Source: Angiostrongylus vasorum (lineage: Eukaryota > Nematoda > Chromadorea > Rhabditida > Metastrongylidae). From it: DNA of 64,000 nt. The notes below the pieces were generated by a model. It was not told the origin of the DNA. It did not search any database and saw nothing but the letters and a program-made list of their open reading frames with translations. The stretch lies in the NCBI GenBank assembly GCA_018806985.1, contig JADANN010000465.1:992001-1056000 (forward strand). The letters are read 5' to 3'. The translations under genes and the position numbers were made by a program. Below, piece by piece: positions 21,101-33,118 of this stretch (position 1 is the first letter of the stretch; each line of letters starts with the position of its first letter).

Positions 21101-24100
21101 ACGGGTTCGAATCTGGCAGGGGTCTGAGTTTTGCAAAAATCTCGGCATTATTGTGGTTGACTTCCACGTAGTACCCTGCCATCAAAAATAACAAGCAGCA
21201 GATAAAATATTATAAACTAGAGTCTATTCTTGTAGGAGCCATAGAATTCTGACAATTTCAAGGCGGGATGTTTTGCTTAGCTTACTATATTATTTAAATA
21301 CAGCAGTAGAGCAGCCAATGGCCAGTCATTAGGGGCTCATATTGCCGTCTGTGTTCCAGAAATGAGGAAAAAAGTTCAACGTAAGCAGAACTTTTCACTG
21401 AAAATCGTGTCCCACTGGTATTTTTTACGATTATTCAAAGCAATTGTGATAAAAATATTTATTCAGATATCCTTCACAATACTCATGTTTGCCTCGTGTG
21501 AAGAAAAAAATTGTCCTGATGATCATAAGTGTGTGCCGAGCAGCCGGGAAGGAATGTACATGTGCTGTAAGGCCAGACCAAGTCATTCTCCTCCGGTACC
21601 ACCAGAAAAGAGCGTGTGCCCAGGTTATTTTTCAGTATTTGCCGTATAATATTGTAAATAAAATTGGGCAGCTTTCTAGTAATTCCTAGTGTCGGTTGAC
21701 TTCAAGTCACACTACCATCTTTAATATACTGGCTGGTATTGAATAAGCTACTTCTATCAAACTATGGATACACAACGTTCTCCGATCATTACACTATTAG
21801 AAACGAATTTAATTTGAGTAAATGAATTACATTTTTCAAAGCGATCGTCATTCAACTTTGGTACTAATAATCAATATCTTCTTGAGCTGTTAAGCTAACA
21901 AGAAGTTGACAAAGGTGTTTATTCGGCCAACGTTTCGACGTCTTCATTTTCATCAGAGCCCAATGAATAAAGGGATTGTGCTAACTAATCCGATCAAGTT
22001 GAATTCTACCTAACTAACCCAAAGCGAGCAAACCTTTGCTTGTTAAACACGGAATGAAGAAAAAAGCATAGTAGTTTAGATTTAGCATATTTCATATAGG
22101 CTCGTCTGAGAATTTACTACTTTTCTTCGATAACCAAATACGAGGTTGGTGTTATAGAATTTATTAGGGTACAATAGCCGACGTTTCGGCGGTTTAGTCT
22201 TCTTCAGAGCCTGGAAAGGTAGCAGATAAGTCTCAACACATAAATTTGCATTCGCATAATAAACAGCTCTTTTTAAACGCCCACCGTTTTATTCTTTGCA
22301 AGTATTCCAACTAATTAGTAGAGAGCGGCTTCACAGAGTAATACATGGGCGAGGAGTGTGCCTTCGTCAGGTAATAGAATCAGCCTGAGGTATGACGCCA
22401 GGGGCATGATGGCAAGACGCTCCTCGTTGCGGTTCATTTTTGAATTTTTGGAATTAATTGAAAACCCCTTCAAGAGTTTTACGCGCTGATGTTTTCGATT
22501 CTTGTGTGAGGATAGTGACTCCTACTTCAAAAATCTTCTCCGTTGTTTTGTGCGTACTATGCGGGCCTAGTCGAGTGTTTGGTTTCAATTTAGATTACCG
22601 ACTAGGTGTTCTTTTATGCGGACGCAGAGCGGTCTACCCGTTTCGCCAACGTATTCATCCCCGCACGCTTTACAAGAGATCAGATAGACAGTACCCGAAC
22701 TCACGCAATCACCGCCTTTACCGTTAGGGCAAATTATGCACTTTTTTCGTTGTACGCAGACGGTCATATAGGCGGTTATGAATTAGACGGCGTCTTAGAG
22801 TGTCCGGTGGTATTTCTACCACTCTTATCGAATTCTCCATGGACCTTCTTAAGCTACGTTCTCCACTTATTTCGTTCCAAAGCCTGTATGCCTATCCCGA
22901 GGAGCCACAGTTTCGTAGTCATTCAAAACGGCTATTTGCGGCGCCAGTTTCAGAGATTCCTCCCTCTGCTCCTTTACCTGTGCACACGCTAGTGGCAGTT
23001 CGAAACATATTTTTTATAAGCATCCTTTTGGTATATGAAGGGTGAGAGGGGAGGTAATGAACCATGTGTTTTTACCCTTGTTTTTTTGGCTTTCGGTGCC
23101 ATTTTGTAATGTAGCCGTTTTTGGATAGGTTAATTTGAACGTTCCGAAATTGAAGCCACTTTTCTTTCGAATTCTCTTACTCTGACTGTTCGTTATATAA
23201 CTCAAAACATTTGTCCATTTCCTCTTGTGCTGAGCAAATGACAAAACAATCATCTACATATCTACAGTAGAGTATAATGGCCGGAGATTGGCTACTGCTG
23301 CTTCCATCTTAGACATAAAGGCAATGGCAAAGGTTGGTGCCAGTCGCTGTCCCACTGCCAATCCTCTAATTGTGCATAATATTTTCCGGACCATTTGAAG
23401 ATTGAGCAGTTCAGACACTCCTCTAAGAGTGTCATAAACTGCTATATCGTGAAGCCATGCACATTTATTGCTCCTTGGTGTTGTACAAAGAATTCGGGGG
23501 TGATTTGCATTGCGCATTCCTTCGACACGTCAGTTTAAAAGATGGTAACATCGAAGGACTCCATAACACAAGCAATGTTAGGACGCGCAATACGCTGACG
23601 GTCTAGGAAGATTTGTGTATTTGTGAGATGGGCTGGTATCTCGTTGAGGAACTGGATGAGAATTTTAAAAGCTATTTTATTAAGCAAGCTATTCTATCAG
23701 TAGGTCCATGTACAGAACTCCTCTGATATCTAGATGAATGTATAACACTGATATGGTATTGAAACCCTCATTAGCTTTCTATAGTACGGTTTTTTTCACA
23801 ATCATGTTTTAGCTAGTCATCCTGTGATCAGCAACAATCGGCGGCAATTACGACTCTGCTCAAATTGTCAAAAAGGGTAACGTTTCCCGCTTAATTACAG
23901 TTATAATCGAAGAATTAACAACAATGACAGCGCTTCCAAAAAAATATCTGCAAGAAGTCGTTATTATCACAACGAATGGTTTTTAAAATTACTTGAAGCA
24001 TTAAAGCGTCCGGCGCTGAACAATCCTTTAGGGTGCGTCACCCATTCGGTTTCATCAAGGATCGCTAGAGGTAACTGAGTGCACATCAGGTCTCCACAAT

Positions 24101-27100
24101 GACTTACGATGGCATACCGATGTATCAAGCCAGTGCTGCTATCCTTCCAGACAAGTCTGGTGCAAATTTTCAAATGGATAATTGTGACGCGGGATCAAGG
24201 CAACAGCCGTCAAGCTACTCGCGCCCTTATTAAATTGCATGCATTACGATATTATCTTTTTGATTTCTTAAGCATTCTTATTCGTTTTAAGACCATAAGT
24301 TCCTATGTTTGCAATATCACTACGGCGATAATTATATGAAATTATAGATGGAACAAGGAAGCATTTTGACAAAATCGATCATTTAGAGTTTGTGCCCCAT
24401 TTCGGACGTCTAACGTTAGCATTTGCTGCCATTCGTTCACAACGTTCTGCGGTCCCGGCAGTACAGTGGAGATGGACGGGTTGTTGGCTAGAGATTGCTC
24501 AAGGATTCCCTGTAGTGTTGGGTATGGTATCTTTCTGTTTACATCTACCGTAAAATAGTGAAAATAGCTTTTCTGAATGAGATGAACCATATGTCGGAAT
24601 GGAGTTCTTTGCCATGTTGGTCTCTAAGCATGGTAAGAATGTGATTTTCTAACATCACAAAACTTTTGAGAAATCGGTCGCAGGCGGCACAGTGGTTAGA
24701 GACACTGTGCATGGCACGCATCGTTGATCGCTGGTTGGATCTCCCAATGAATCAATCAACATTTTCATCGCTACGAGGTCTGTAACTTGGTACTACACGT
24801 CTGGGAAAAGCTATCTCTCATCAATAACGGATGGGAACTGCCTGTGCTGAAAACCTGATAACGCTTTAGTAGAGTCGGTTCGATGTCATCGTCTTCCTCA
24901 GAACGATCAACTAGATATCTATGATTTGCCAAGAAATGATACCGTCATCTAACGTCATTGGCGCTGTTTCTGTCTTGCATTCTAGCGACCAGGATAATCC
25001 GTATTCAACTGCTCCGAAATATATCCTGGTTCTCAGGAATACTTTAACTGGCCTGTTGTAACCTCATAAAACACCTTTTGAGACGACCTTTGAGAACCAG
25101 AATCAAATCGTTCCATGCAATCTTGTAATCGGAAACTTTAAAATCCGATTAAAAAAAGCTCGCTGAAGGAAGGCATAATAGATGACCGAACAATGAGAAG
25201 TAGAAACGAGAGTGATCCTTTTCCAAAGTAACGAACCTATCTATGAGACCCCCTCGTGTAAAAGACGAAGAGTTTGTCCACATTTCCCGAAATCGAGCTT
25301 GCGCTGCGCTATCGCATTTGCATCGTCAAATCCTCAACTTTCCTAAGGATATCATCGAAGAGAGAGAAATTCGAGGTGCCGTAAGACCGTAATGAAGATT
25401 ATTGTGGAAAGGTCTTAAACGCTAGAAAAAAATGTAGTATGTCGTAGTATTTCAGCGTCATTGTGATTACATTTCACTAGAAAAAAATGTTTTAATGTCA
25501 AAGAAACGACCATATAGTTGACTAACGCAGATCTATAAATTGGCCTTTGACTGAATCTTCTCGACGATGTTTTTTTGCTAGACCTTCAACTATGTTAAGC
25601 ATTCTGCGCACAAAGTGCTTGAACGACGACATTTCGAAGAACCGAGACCATATCAAGTCGATCTCTTCTCAAAGCTTTTGGAACAATATCATCCATTTTC
25701 ACTTGTGATCCACAATATCATACAGCTTAAGCGATCATAGATGTGCCAACCTTCTAAAAAGAAGTGGACAAGAGAATACAGTTGAAAAATGGGTATAGCC
25801 AAAGGCATCTAGAAAACCGGAGAACGTCAATTATTACGGTGAACCATTCATCACTGTAGGATCTGAAATGGAAACTCACAATCGACGCAGTAGTCAAAGT
25901 AGTACAACTCCACGGATGGCTCCTTTGATGAATTAAGCGGAAAGAAATTCTGCTTCTGAATCCAAACGTTTTACCAATTAGTATCCTAGTTCGCAAACAT
26001 CTCCTTAAAAAGCTTTGGCCTTGTGTCCGTAAAAAGAATGAAAAAGGTTAGCGATGAGAATAGAAATTTTTCGTTACTATAAGGGCTGTTTTAATTTCTT
26101 TCGAGACATACGGAGCCGATCTAGAAGTTTGGTTCTTCTAGCAAAACGACCACTTCCAGATTCGAGTGCTCGCTAGCGCCATTCGGTAATCGTGTGTGTT
26201 GTTCCCTTAGCCGACTGCCCAAGCGGCCAACGAGCAAGAGCTGTATGTGCAGCTGGCTGTCGGAAGGACGAGACTTGCGAAGTGATTCATGACCAGCGAT
26301 GGTGCTGTCCAAAGGTGATGAAGGAATGTCCAAACAATCGCCTAAGGTAGGAAGGATTTTGTCAATAATTAAGTGATGGTAAACGATAATATGAGGGCGA
26401 CTCAATTCACTTGTCTTCGGAAAAAAAGCAATGACTAAACACGGAGTGTTATCCAATTTCAACTGGTCTTCCTCTTTCCTCAGTAATCTGTGGCATGCTA
26501 ACATCAAACTGAAAACATGAAATGAGCAATTGCGCAAACATCTGCTTTACAACAATGTTTGGTAACATGTTTGAAAACTATTTACAAGAAAATTACAAAT
26601 GAGTGGTGAGAGACTTTAGCAATTCAGGAATTCTAGATTGTTCTGTTCACTATGATAATCGGCAGAAGTCTGAACAATGATTGCCATAGGAACACTTACT
26701 CATCGTAAAATTTTCATTATTTGGTTTGTTCTATCGCCCTCGACAGCTCGTTGTATTGCTCGAAGTTATTTACTGCCGTCTTGGAAGATTCAAAAAGGAA
26801 AGAATGTTCCCAGAACCTTGTGGCACGGTTATCTAACTTTCTATGGGAATTGACGCTCGGACTGCACTTATTTAGAGTAACAATAAGGACAGAAGTCCAC
26901 AGGTTCTCAAATTGTAGTCGAGCACACACCTCGGCTCCACCTCTATGGATGACAGTTGTAAGATAAAGAAACAAATGGAGGAAGTGCTGGGATACTCATG
27001 ACATATGTGAGGATTTCTCGCCAGCTTAGCGATTTTGCCAGTACACTCGTTTCTGGGTCTGTAAAAAACTGCTTTTTCATCTGCACAAGAAGAATTTCTG

Positions 27101-30100
27101 AACGTGCTTGCTTCTGGAGATGAAAGCCAATTCTCTGCACTACTGATACTGACAAAAAGTCAGGCATGTTCACCAAGAGATTCATGGTTGTCACATGTTG
27201 TTTAGCCAGATTTCTATCCAAGAAGTGTGCTCTGCTCATCTGGTAAGGTTTGGAAGCAAAGTTCTGCTATAAACTTCTAGCAGTTGGTGGCAGAGGAACC
27301 GTCCCTTAACTGCTCCATCAAAAGTCAGCCGACTTCATTCGAAAACAGTACTCCATCCACTAATGCGTTCTTTTCTCAAATGACAATTCTCACAACCGCG
27401 TTGCAACGGTGAAAGTTTTGGCAATTTTGTTAAATCACTGGAAGCTTCTACCGCGCGTCACGTATCCTTAGGATTTTGGCTGCCCCTATTGCCGTTCATA
27501 GCGGAACCCGATCCGTCTAAATCCATCTGCCGGCCGTATACAATCGAGTACAAATCAAAAGTTTCAAATCAAAAGTTTAACGGATACTTCGAAACTCTGA
27601 CGATATTTTGAAAAGAAATAACTTCTCCCTAATCTAATATATAAATTGCTAATCGCCTAGAGAACCCGTACCGATGGAATTTTCGTATTTTTGTGGTGAC
27701 ACGACGCAACGGAGTGATGTCGCGCCTGAATTATCTGCCATCCATTCGGCTTTATTAAATAGTAAAGTTTCTGAATGCATATTTTTGCTATACAGTTAAT
27801 TGTGGTGCCCAGAAATGCTTAAGCCAGCGTTTTTTATTCTCTAGGCAAGTGTGGTATGAATTTAGCGACGCAGAATGATAAAGAACTTGCTTGACCCGAG
27901 ATGTTGAATGGAAGCAGCGACCGTATTTGCAGACCAGAGACTGTACCACATGGATTTGTCAAACGAAATATGATATGCTGTCTTCTCCATCGATTAGATC
28001 AAGGAGTTATTGTGCAAAAAATATCTGCATCACTACGTCAGCGAATTCATACAAGAAAATGATGAAAGAATTAGGCATCTCATAGCAGTGGTACTGATCA
28101 ACGCTTGGGAAACCAGTAAACGGGAGCCGAAATTTAAGCGTTAGCAAAAATCACTTTAACGAAAATCTGCGCACACGTGTGTTTGATGGAGTAGTTGGGC
28201 CCTCCAACTGCCTGCGACCTCGTCATTAATCTCAGCATTCTTGGCCTACAGCATAGGTTCATCCTGCGCTTTTATTAGTCATTCAAAGAAGACGCTCAAG
28301 ACTTTTATGAGGAAGTCAGCTAACATTGAACACATGGCATAACGGAACTCGGCAAGCTATCCGTAGCTACTCTATGCTAAAGAAATTAAAAAAGAGTATC
28401 TTATCAAAAGAAGTAAAATGCTGTTCTTATCTTTAAAATGGGCAGGACACCGCGAGGAGTCCTAGTACTCACTTCTACTGTTGCCAGAAGAGCACAGGTG
28501 GTAGAGGCAATAGTTGCCTTAAAAACCTTACCAGGTCAACCAGTCATTGAAAACAGGTTATTATCAACGGGGAGTCATATCAGCAGCAACTACCCTTTGC
28601 AAAAGGGCACTGCCGAGTGACCATTCCTCGTCCGTGTGGTGTTTACTGAAGAAGATCCGTCTCGGTACGAGTACGAAGACGCCACACGGAGATGACGAAT
28701 TACTGTGAAGCATTGACTCAGGTCATCGGCACCGATGAAGACGAAGACGTAGAAACGTTATCCAAAAATAAATCTGTTTATTAACTTCGGGTAAGCTCAA
28801 CAATTTGAAATAGATGTTGATTATGTAACGGCTAGTTAGCGTCGGTTACTAGCGGTTCGGTTTGTGTAGAATATTAGCCACGCGGGTCTTTTAGCTGATG
28901 TGTTGATCTACCAGCCTCAAACTTGGGTAATTAAACCTTTAATACACAAATATAACATTAATAACATAATAGTAACGATGGAGAAGTAATGGTAGAGGAA
29001 TGACGTCAGTTAAAGCTATGAGGTGCGAAGGCTAGTAGTGAAGTGAGGCTAACAACGAGATAATGGCATTCGAATATTATAATACCATTAATAAGTAATT
29101 AACACAATTACAGATTATTCTATCACAGAGGTTAAATGATGGTCGGTCTGGAAATTCTGGAAATTGTACAAATCTGTGCGCCCAGATCCAGCAATAGCTT
29201 GCATTTTTCAATTCTTTAAGATCACAAGCTTATTGCGACATTTTTGGTATTGTTTAAGTCAATGAGTAATTTTTATTGCTATATCTAGTAATGGTGAATT
29301 CTGCTCTGCTGACTCACCAATGTGTGCTGACGGCTACGAATGTGAGGAAAGCACCGAGCAGAATGGATACCTATGCTGCCAAGTGGAACAACTGTTAGCT
29401 ACAACCGCATTCAGCCGGTTGAAAACCTTCGGAAGCACGACTGTAACAGCTACGACGTTAACTGTTCCTCTTATGCCGGTTACTAGGTGCTTTTCATTAT
29501 CAATTTCATAGTGCCATCTTTTTTAGTTTTTTTTTGTAGTTTCTGTTTATTATTGTGTTGTTTCACAGTTAGACAGTGTTCAATTGCTTACATGAAGCGA
29601 TGTGATTACATTGATGCTTTTATTTTTTGGAGTGGGGTGGTTTTAATCATCCTATGCGGTATCCTTGAGACCGCTTGTGGTGAAACGAATTCAACGGTTT
29701 TCTCACATTCCGTTTATTTATTGATTGATAAAAAATCCATCATTCTAGTGAGGAAAGGCTTACGTGTAGTAGTGGTGAGCTTCCTTTACTAATCGATGGC
29801 GAGTACCTACAGTGTCCTGAATTAGAAGCACCCTGTCCGAAGGTGAGTCCGATTTTATGAATGGCAGAATCATGAAAGCATTAGCAATAAGCTCTCTCAA
29901 AGAGAGCAGAAAAACGAAGTTGGAACAACCAAATCATGGATTCAAAGAGTCTCGAAGAATTTTGCGAATCTCCAAACCGCTGGTCACGTAATCTCTCTTG
30001 CCTCGTTTTCACGTTTCTAGGCGGGATACACTTGCCAACCTGGTAATGGAGGCTTTTATTGCTGTCCATTGGTTGAGGATGTCTTCGAAACAGCAATTCC

Positions 30101-30954
30101 ATCTATTCTCACTTTTCCAACACCTCCACCAGAAAAATGCAAAGATTGTGAAGTTCGAAGTACGACGACACAAGCGCCACCAACACCAAAGTGCCCTTTT
30201 GCTTTTCGAGAAGCCCGTTTGGAGACAAGTAACGAGATCCGAACTTGTTTTGGATTTTTGGATTTTTCGTAAGTCGGTACGGTCTCTTCTAAGCGAAAGT
30301 ACCTATTCTTGGGGTGAATTACTTCACGGATGGCTCAATACCCCAGTTGTAGCCTACTCTTCATCATCTCCATGCCTTCACCTTATAAGTTAGGCATAAA
30401 ATGGGCTATTTTTCATGAAGCACAGTACTGACTTGTGTCTGGAAAACCCCATATAGTAATTTTGTTAGACAGTGATGTTATAGGTAAGAAGCATGAAATG
30501 GTTGAGCTTCGATGCAATTTGTTTTAAAAATAAATTTCGGCCTGCCCATTATATATTGGGGCTTCGGCAGTGGCAGGGTTGTTCGAGCTTCTTATGACTT
30601 TTGGCGGTAGTTTGAAGCAAAATATCGCATGGTCTTGTGGAGTAGTTTTATTAGTACTTATTTATTTTCTTCACTCTCATTTCTCTTGTAGACAATTATA
30701 TTCAGTGAGACTTTTGGGAGTCATCCACTATTGCTAAAACTCGAAATTACTTCAGTATCCGTGTGTAAAAATGTTGCATTTATTGAATCGTGTTAAACTG
30801 CGGAGGAAATCAATTCGTATCATCTTCACAAAACAATCCTTGTAGGCACATCAAAGTATGGACAGGTCGATTGAAATCAGTAATCAACAACCATTACTAG
30901 CATTTACCGTTGTTTTTCAAAGAAGTGGTAAATCAATCTATAAGTGGACTAGAA

Positions 30955-31015
<61 letters not shown>

Positions 31016-31323
31016 AAGTTTCACGTAATTATTACCCTTTTTTTTCTATTTTCTACTGAAGTACCTCATGGATTGGCGGTTGTAGAGGGCTGAGCAATGC
31101 AACATATCCCGATAAATTGAAACTCTTTCTGTAAACAACAGCGAAATCGTTCATAATGATGTGTACCAGTCATGTTTTGGCATTCTATGCGTTAGATTAC
31201 GCTGAAAAACCTTTCAATCGGCGAGATAATCGTTGCAGGTGTCCTTTCGGATTCACCTGTCTACCATCATCCACAACGGCAACGTTTCTCTGTTGCACAC
31301 AAATCAAAGAAATCTGTTGTTGA
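18158..31323 (+). CDS. Secreted protein with repeated lustrin-like cysteine modules (eight visible exons)
   Basis: Exon 1 (18158-18239) encodes the signal peptide MLIIYFITSYLVIYSETIVI and ends at GTGAGT in phase 1. Further exons are 19555-19693, 21467-21623, 26211-26346, 29289-29486, 29749-29842, 30021-30268 and 31239-31323 (stop). From 21467 to the stop every junction agrees in phase, as does exon 1 to 2. The join 19693 to 21467 does not, so an exon is missing or a boundary is wrong. Each module has the pattern C-x-G ... C ... C-x4-5-C ... (F/Y)xCC, for example CADGYEC then GYLCC, or AGYTCQPGNGGFYCC, like Pfam lustrin-cystein repeats of nematode extracellular proteins. A Thr/Pro linker (about residues in 30100-30190) separates two modules. 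The last codons are KEICC. The function is unknown; a disulfide-rich extracellular role is inferred. Introns carry a PLE and SINEs. Confidence 0.62.
19255..19345 (-). repeat. SINE family 1 remnant
   Basis: CATCTCTGACCACTACG with an upstream ATCCCAGATGGAGAGCCTATGCGG matches the minus-strand 5' half of the family, strongly diverged. Confidence 0.35.
19958..20345 (-). repeat. Interspersed repeat family 4
   Basis: Nearly full-length copy from GGCTTACCGCCTC to CCCATCCAAGTATCTAAGTA, in an intron of the Cys-module gene. Confidence 0.7.
20816..21058 (-). repeat. SINE family 3 copy
   Basis: Minus-strand copy with AGATATTTGCAAAAC and a box B-like complement GATTCGAACTC. It lies head to head with the plus copy at 21060. 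Confidence 0.65.
21060..21212 (+). repeat. SINE family 3 copy (short form)
   Basis: The tRNA-like head is clear: TGGCGCAGTGAGCCTCC (box A) and GGGTTCGAATC (box B), then TTTTGCAAAAATCTCGGCAT and TACCCTGCCAT. Confidence 0.7.
21922..21970 (-). ncRNA. Hammerhead-ribozyme-like motif
   Basis: On the minus strand: CTGATGA, a short hairpin, GAAA, then CGTT. The flanks ATTGGGCT and GGCCGAAT can pair as stem I with one mismatch. It is in the PLE terminal repeat. Confidence 0.5.
22170..22217 (-). ncRNA. Hammerhead-ribozyme-like motif, tandem partner
   Basis: On the minus strand: CTGAAGA, a weak stem II, GAAA, CGTC. Stem I pairs GGCT with GGCT using G-U pairs. It lies 248 bp from the motif at 21922, in the same direction. 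Confidence 0.45.
23998..24172 (-). repeat. SINE family 1 fragment
   Basis: Minus-strand 3' half: GGCGCTGAACAATCCTTTA, GAGGTAACTGAGTGCAC, GCTATCCTTCCAGACAAGTC. Confidence 0.6.
24676..24850 (+). repeat. Diverged tRNA-derived SINE (family 1-like)
   Basis: The head GGCACAGTGGTTAGAGA plus GGTTGGATCTCCC and the body TAACTTGGTACTACACGTCTGGG match family 1 with many changes. Confidence 0.45.
24851..26210. other. Intronic, nothing recognised
   Basis: Between two exons of the Cys-module gene. A 49-codon frame (ATG near 25242, MRPPRVKDEEFVHISRN) is open but has no recognised family or splice context. Confidence 0.35.
26717..27239 (-). other. Unrecognised minus-strand open frames
   Basis: Two overlapping minus frames (27239-26943 and 26974-26717) have protein-like composition, for example ILLVQMKKQFFTDPETSVLA and RLQFENLWTSVLIVTLN. 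They lie in different frames with no good splice junction between them. They could be a decayed gene or transposon inside an intron of the Cys-module gene. No family recognised. Confidence 0.2.
28438..28620 (+). other. Unrecognised 60-codon frame
   Basis: MGRTPRGVLVLTSTVARR and onward to TGA. No motif recognised. It is followed by a hairpin-rich segment and a PLE terminal fragment, so it may be transposon sequence. Confidence 0.2.
28631..28690. repeat. Nested hairpin
   Basis: The arms TCCGTGTGGTGT (28631-28642) and ACGCCACACGGA (28679-28690) pair with one G-T. Inside, CTCGGTACGAG forms a second hairpin. Confidence 0.5.
28700..28830 (+). mobile_element. PLE terminal-repeat fragment with degenerate hammerhead core
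   Basis: CCGATGA, a hairpin, GAAACGTT and the following AATAAATCTGTTTATTAACTTC resemble the terminal repeat at 21890-21970. The core has C in place of the T of CTGATGA. Confidence 0.4.
30958..31013. repeat. (TA)n microsatellite, about 56 bp
   Basis: Uninterrupted TA dinucleotides in the last intron of the Cys-module gene. Confidence 0.95.
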
Positions 31324-31540
31324 AGAACATGAAGAACGATTTATGAAAAGTAGGTACACTGAAAAACATTACAAGAGGAACTGGATGACTTATACTTAAC
31401 ACCATTTGCAATTGAAAAGTTAAAGTGATGAGTAGTGAAAACTGAAACTTCTACACAATCACCAATTTTTCAGATCAGAAGATCGCTATGAGATACGAAA
31501 TGCGCATCTTAAATCGCAAATGAGAAACAATATGTATATG

Positions 31541-31733
31541 TTATTTTCCATAAAGTCCATACGGAATTCCGTAACCATACACGCCGTAAAGACCGTGTCC
31601 ACCACCATAGAGAGTGCTACCGTATCCAGTATATAAACTCGTAATGTAAGGATTGGTGGCAAATGTGTACGGACTGAAACCGCTGTACGGAAAGATACCG
31701 TAGGGGTTGTAAAGTTGTCGTTTCACTCGTATG
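31541..31733 (-). CDS. Terminal exon of a Gly/Tyr-rich secreted-type protein
   Basis: After the acceptor ttcttttccag, 63 codons run to TAA. They begin IRVKRQLYNPYGIFPY and end GVYGYGIPYGLYGK. The VKR just before the Gly/Tyr-rich part looks like a dibasic processing site. Short YG/GY-rich secreted peptides (antimicrobial- or cuticle-type) are common in nematodes; that role is inference. The upstream exon with a start and signal peptide was not found: the open frame upstream of the acceptor has no ATG. It lies tail to tail with the Cys-module gene, about 220 bp apart. Confidence 0.45.
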
Positions 31734-32107
31734 CTGGAAAAGAACGAAAAAACAACAATAATAGGAAGTAGGTACTGAAAGGTTTTACACCGTATCAGCT
31801 TTGAATTTTGAGATGATTCCTTGATGTATGATTTCGTAACAGACAGATAAAAGGAAAACAGTAAATCTAAAAACAAAACTAAAGGGCTAAAAAATGTAAC
31901 AACACTACAGTATCTTGCTTAGTATTTATTTTAGGGTCATCGGAACTGTGACAACTTGAATCATTCAATCGTTCAAGGAAGTAAGGTTCAGTGTGCTTGT
32001 ACCGCCACATTTTTACTAGTACAATAAACTATTCATGTATAAAATACTGTGTTGCTTTGAGTTTATTGCTAGCCTGGCGCTAGAGCAAATAACTATAGGA
32101 ATATCAG

Positions 32108-32372
32108 TGCTAGCAGTTTTTCAGTGTTTGATTAATTCAAACTGTAGACGATTACAACCCCAATAACGATTATAAACACGGCTGAGAAAAAAAGAAACGA
32201 AGGGCCCCCAACGTGTGGTTGTGAACATGTTAACCCCACGAAAGGGTAATAGCGGGTTTGATTCGATTCCACCGCATACACCTGCGGTCCAGAATTTCGC
32301 CAACGTCTCAGCATCATTATTTTTATATTTCACTTCATACCATGCCATGAAAGAAAAATAGGCAGTAAATAA
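32108..32372 (+). repeat. SINE family 3 copy
   Basis: CACCTGCGGTCC, then GCCAACGTCTCAGCATCATT and TTTCACTTCATACCATGCCAT, with an upstream GGCTGAGAAAAAAAG. Confidence 0.65.
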
Positions 32373-32892
32373 ACGTGATTACATTGAAGACGATCATGTT
32401 AACAGGAAGTCGGTAATACAGTACACGCAAGAATTTTTTTATAGCGCCATAGATTCACTTGTTGTTATCCTTCAGCCGAGTGTGTTCAAAGAGATAAATC
32501 CGTTAAAATGAGCAAGTAGCATCAGAGCTTGAACTGTGATTACATGTAAAAATATAGGCAATGAACAAGTAAAAAGTACTACGAGGACGTAAGACAGCGT
32601 AGAAAAAGCCATAAGCTGGTGAGAAAAAGACTACAGCGCAAGAAGGACTAGGAAAGAGCGGCTATTTCCTGGATTGCATCCACATTCAGTCAGCAATTGT
32701 CCTCAATTTGGAGCACACATCAATCAGAAGCAATCTTTGATCAGATCTAGTGTGACCCTTCGGAAACATCTCAGACAAGTTTTAACATTCTGGAAATATT
32801 CATTTTTGAGCTAATTCAGGCGTCCTTGACGGGATTCAGTGAAGAATGTGAAAGACTGAAAACACCTGCTTCATACGCATATTTGATTGATG

Positions 32893-33118
32893 AGCAGACA
32901 CGAGATTGTCATAGAATGCTGGTCGATTCGATTCTCACTTGAATCCTCAGATATCTGAGCTATAGAGTTCTCAGGTTGACTACAGCGGGTGAATTCTTTC
33001 CGGACAACTCCGGTAACAATTTCCTGACTCCGGAGGGATGAGAGGGTTGGTGGGCCAGGAGCCAGACCGAACAAGCACCATGCTCATGATGACCGGCATC
33101 ACTTCCACTGTCCTACCC
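32893..33118 (-). repeat. SINE family 2 fragment
   Basis: Minus-strand 5' half: GACTCCGGAGGGATGAGAGG, GAACAAGCACCATGCTCATGATGACCGGCATCAC. Confidence 0.6.

Larger units (their letters stand above)
21890..23720 (-). mobile_element. Penelope-like element (RT plus GIY-YIG), degraded
   Basis: Read on the minus strand: an RT part at 23580-23254 (MESFDVT, then GLAVGQRLAPTFAIAFMSKME), a frame break where the catalytic Y-V-D-D should follow, and a GIY-YIG endonuclease at 22767-22585 (GTVYLISCKACGDEYVGETG, RPLCVRIKEH). Next comes a terminal repeat region with two hammerhead-like motifs (22170 and 21922). Penelope-type retroelements join these two domains. It lies in an intron of the Cys-module gene. 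Confidence 0.82.

Noticed and set aside
22458..23045. Plus-strand frames of 81-128 codons
   Set aside because: They are antisense to the PLE GIY-YIG region.
26121..26537. 138-codon minus frame
   Set aside because: It is antisense to a Cys-module exon (26211-26346) with matched splice sites.
28646..28680. CTGAAGA...GAAG within the hairpin as another hammerhead
   Set aside because: No room for stem I, and the GAAA core is GAAG; left as a hairpin only.
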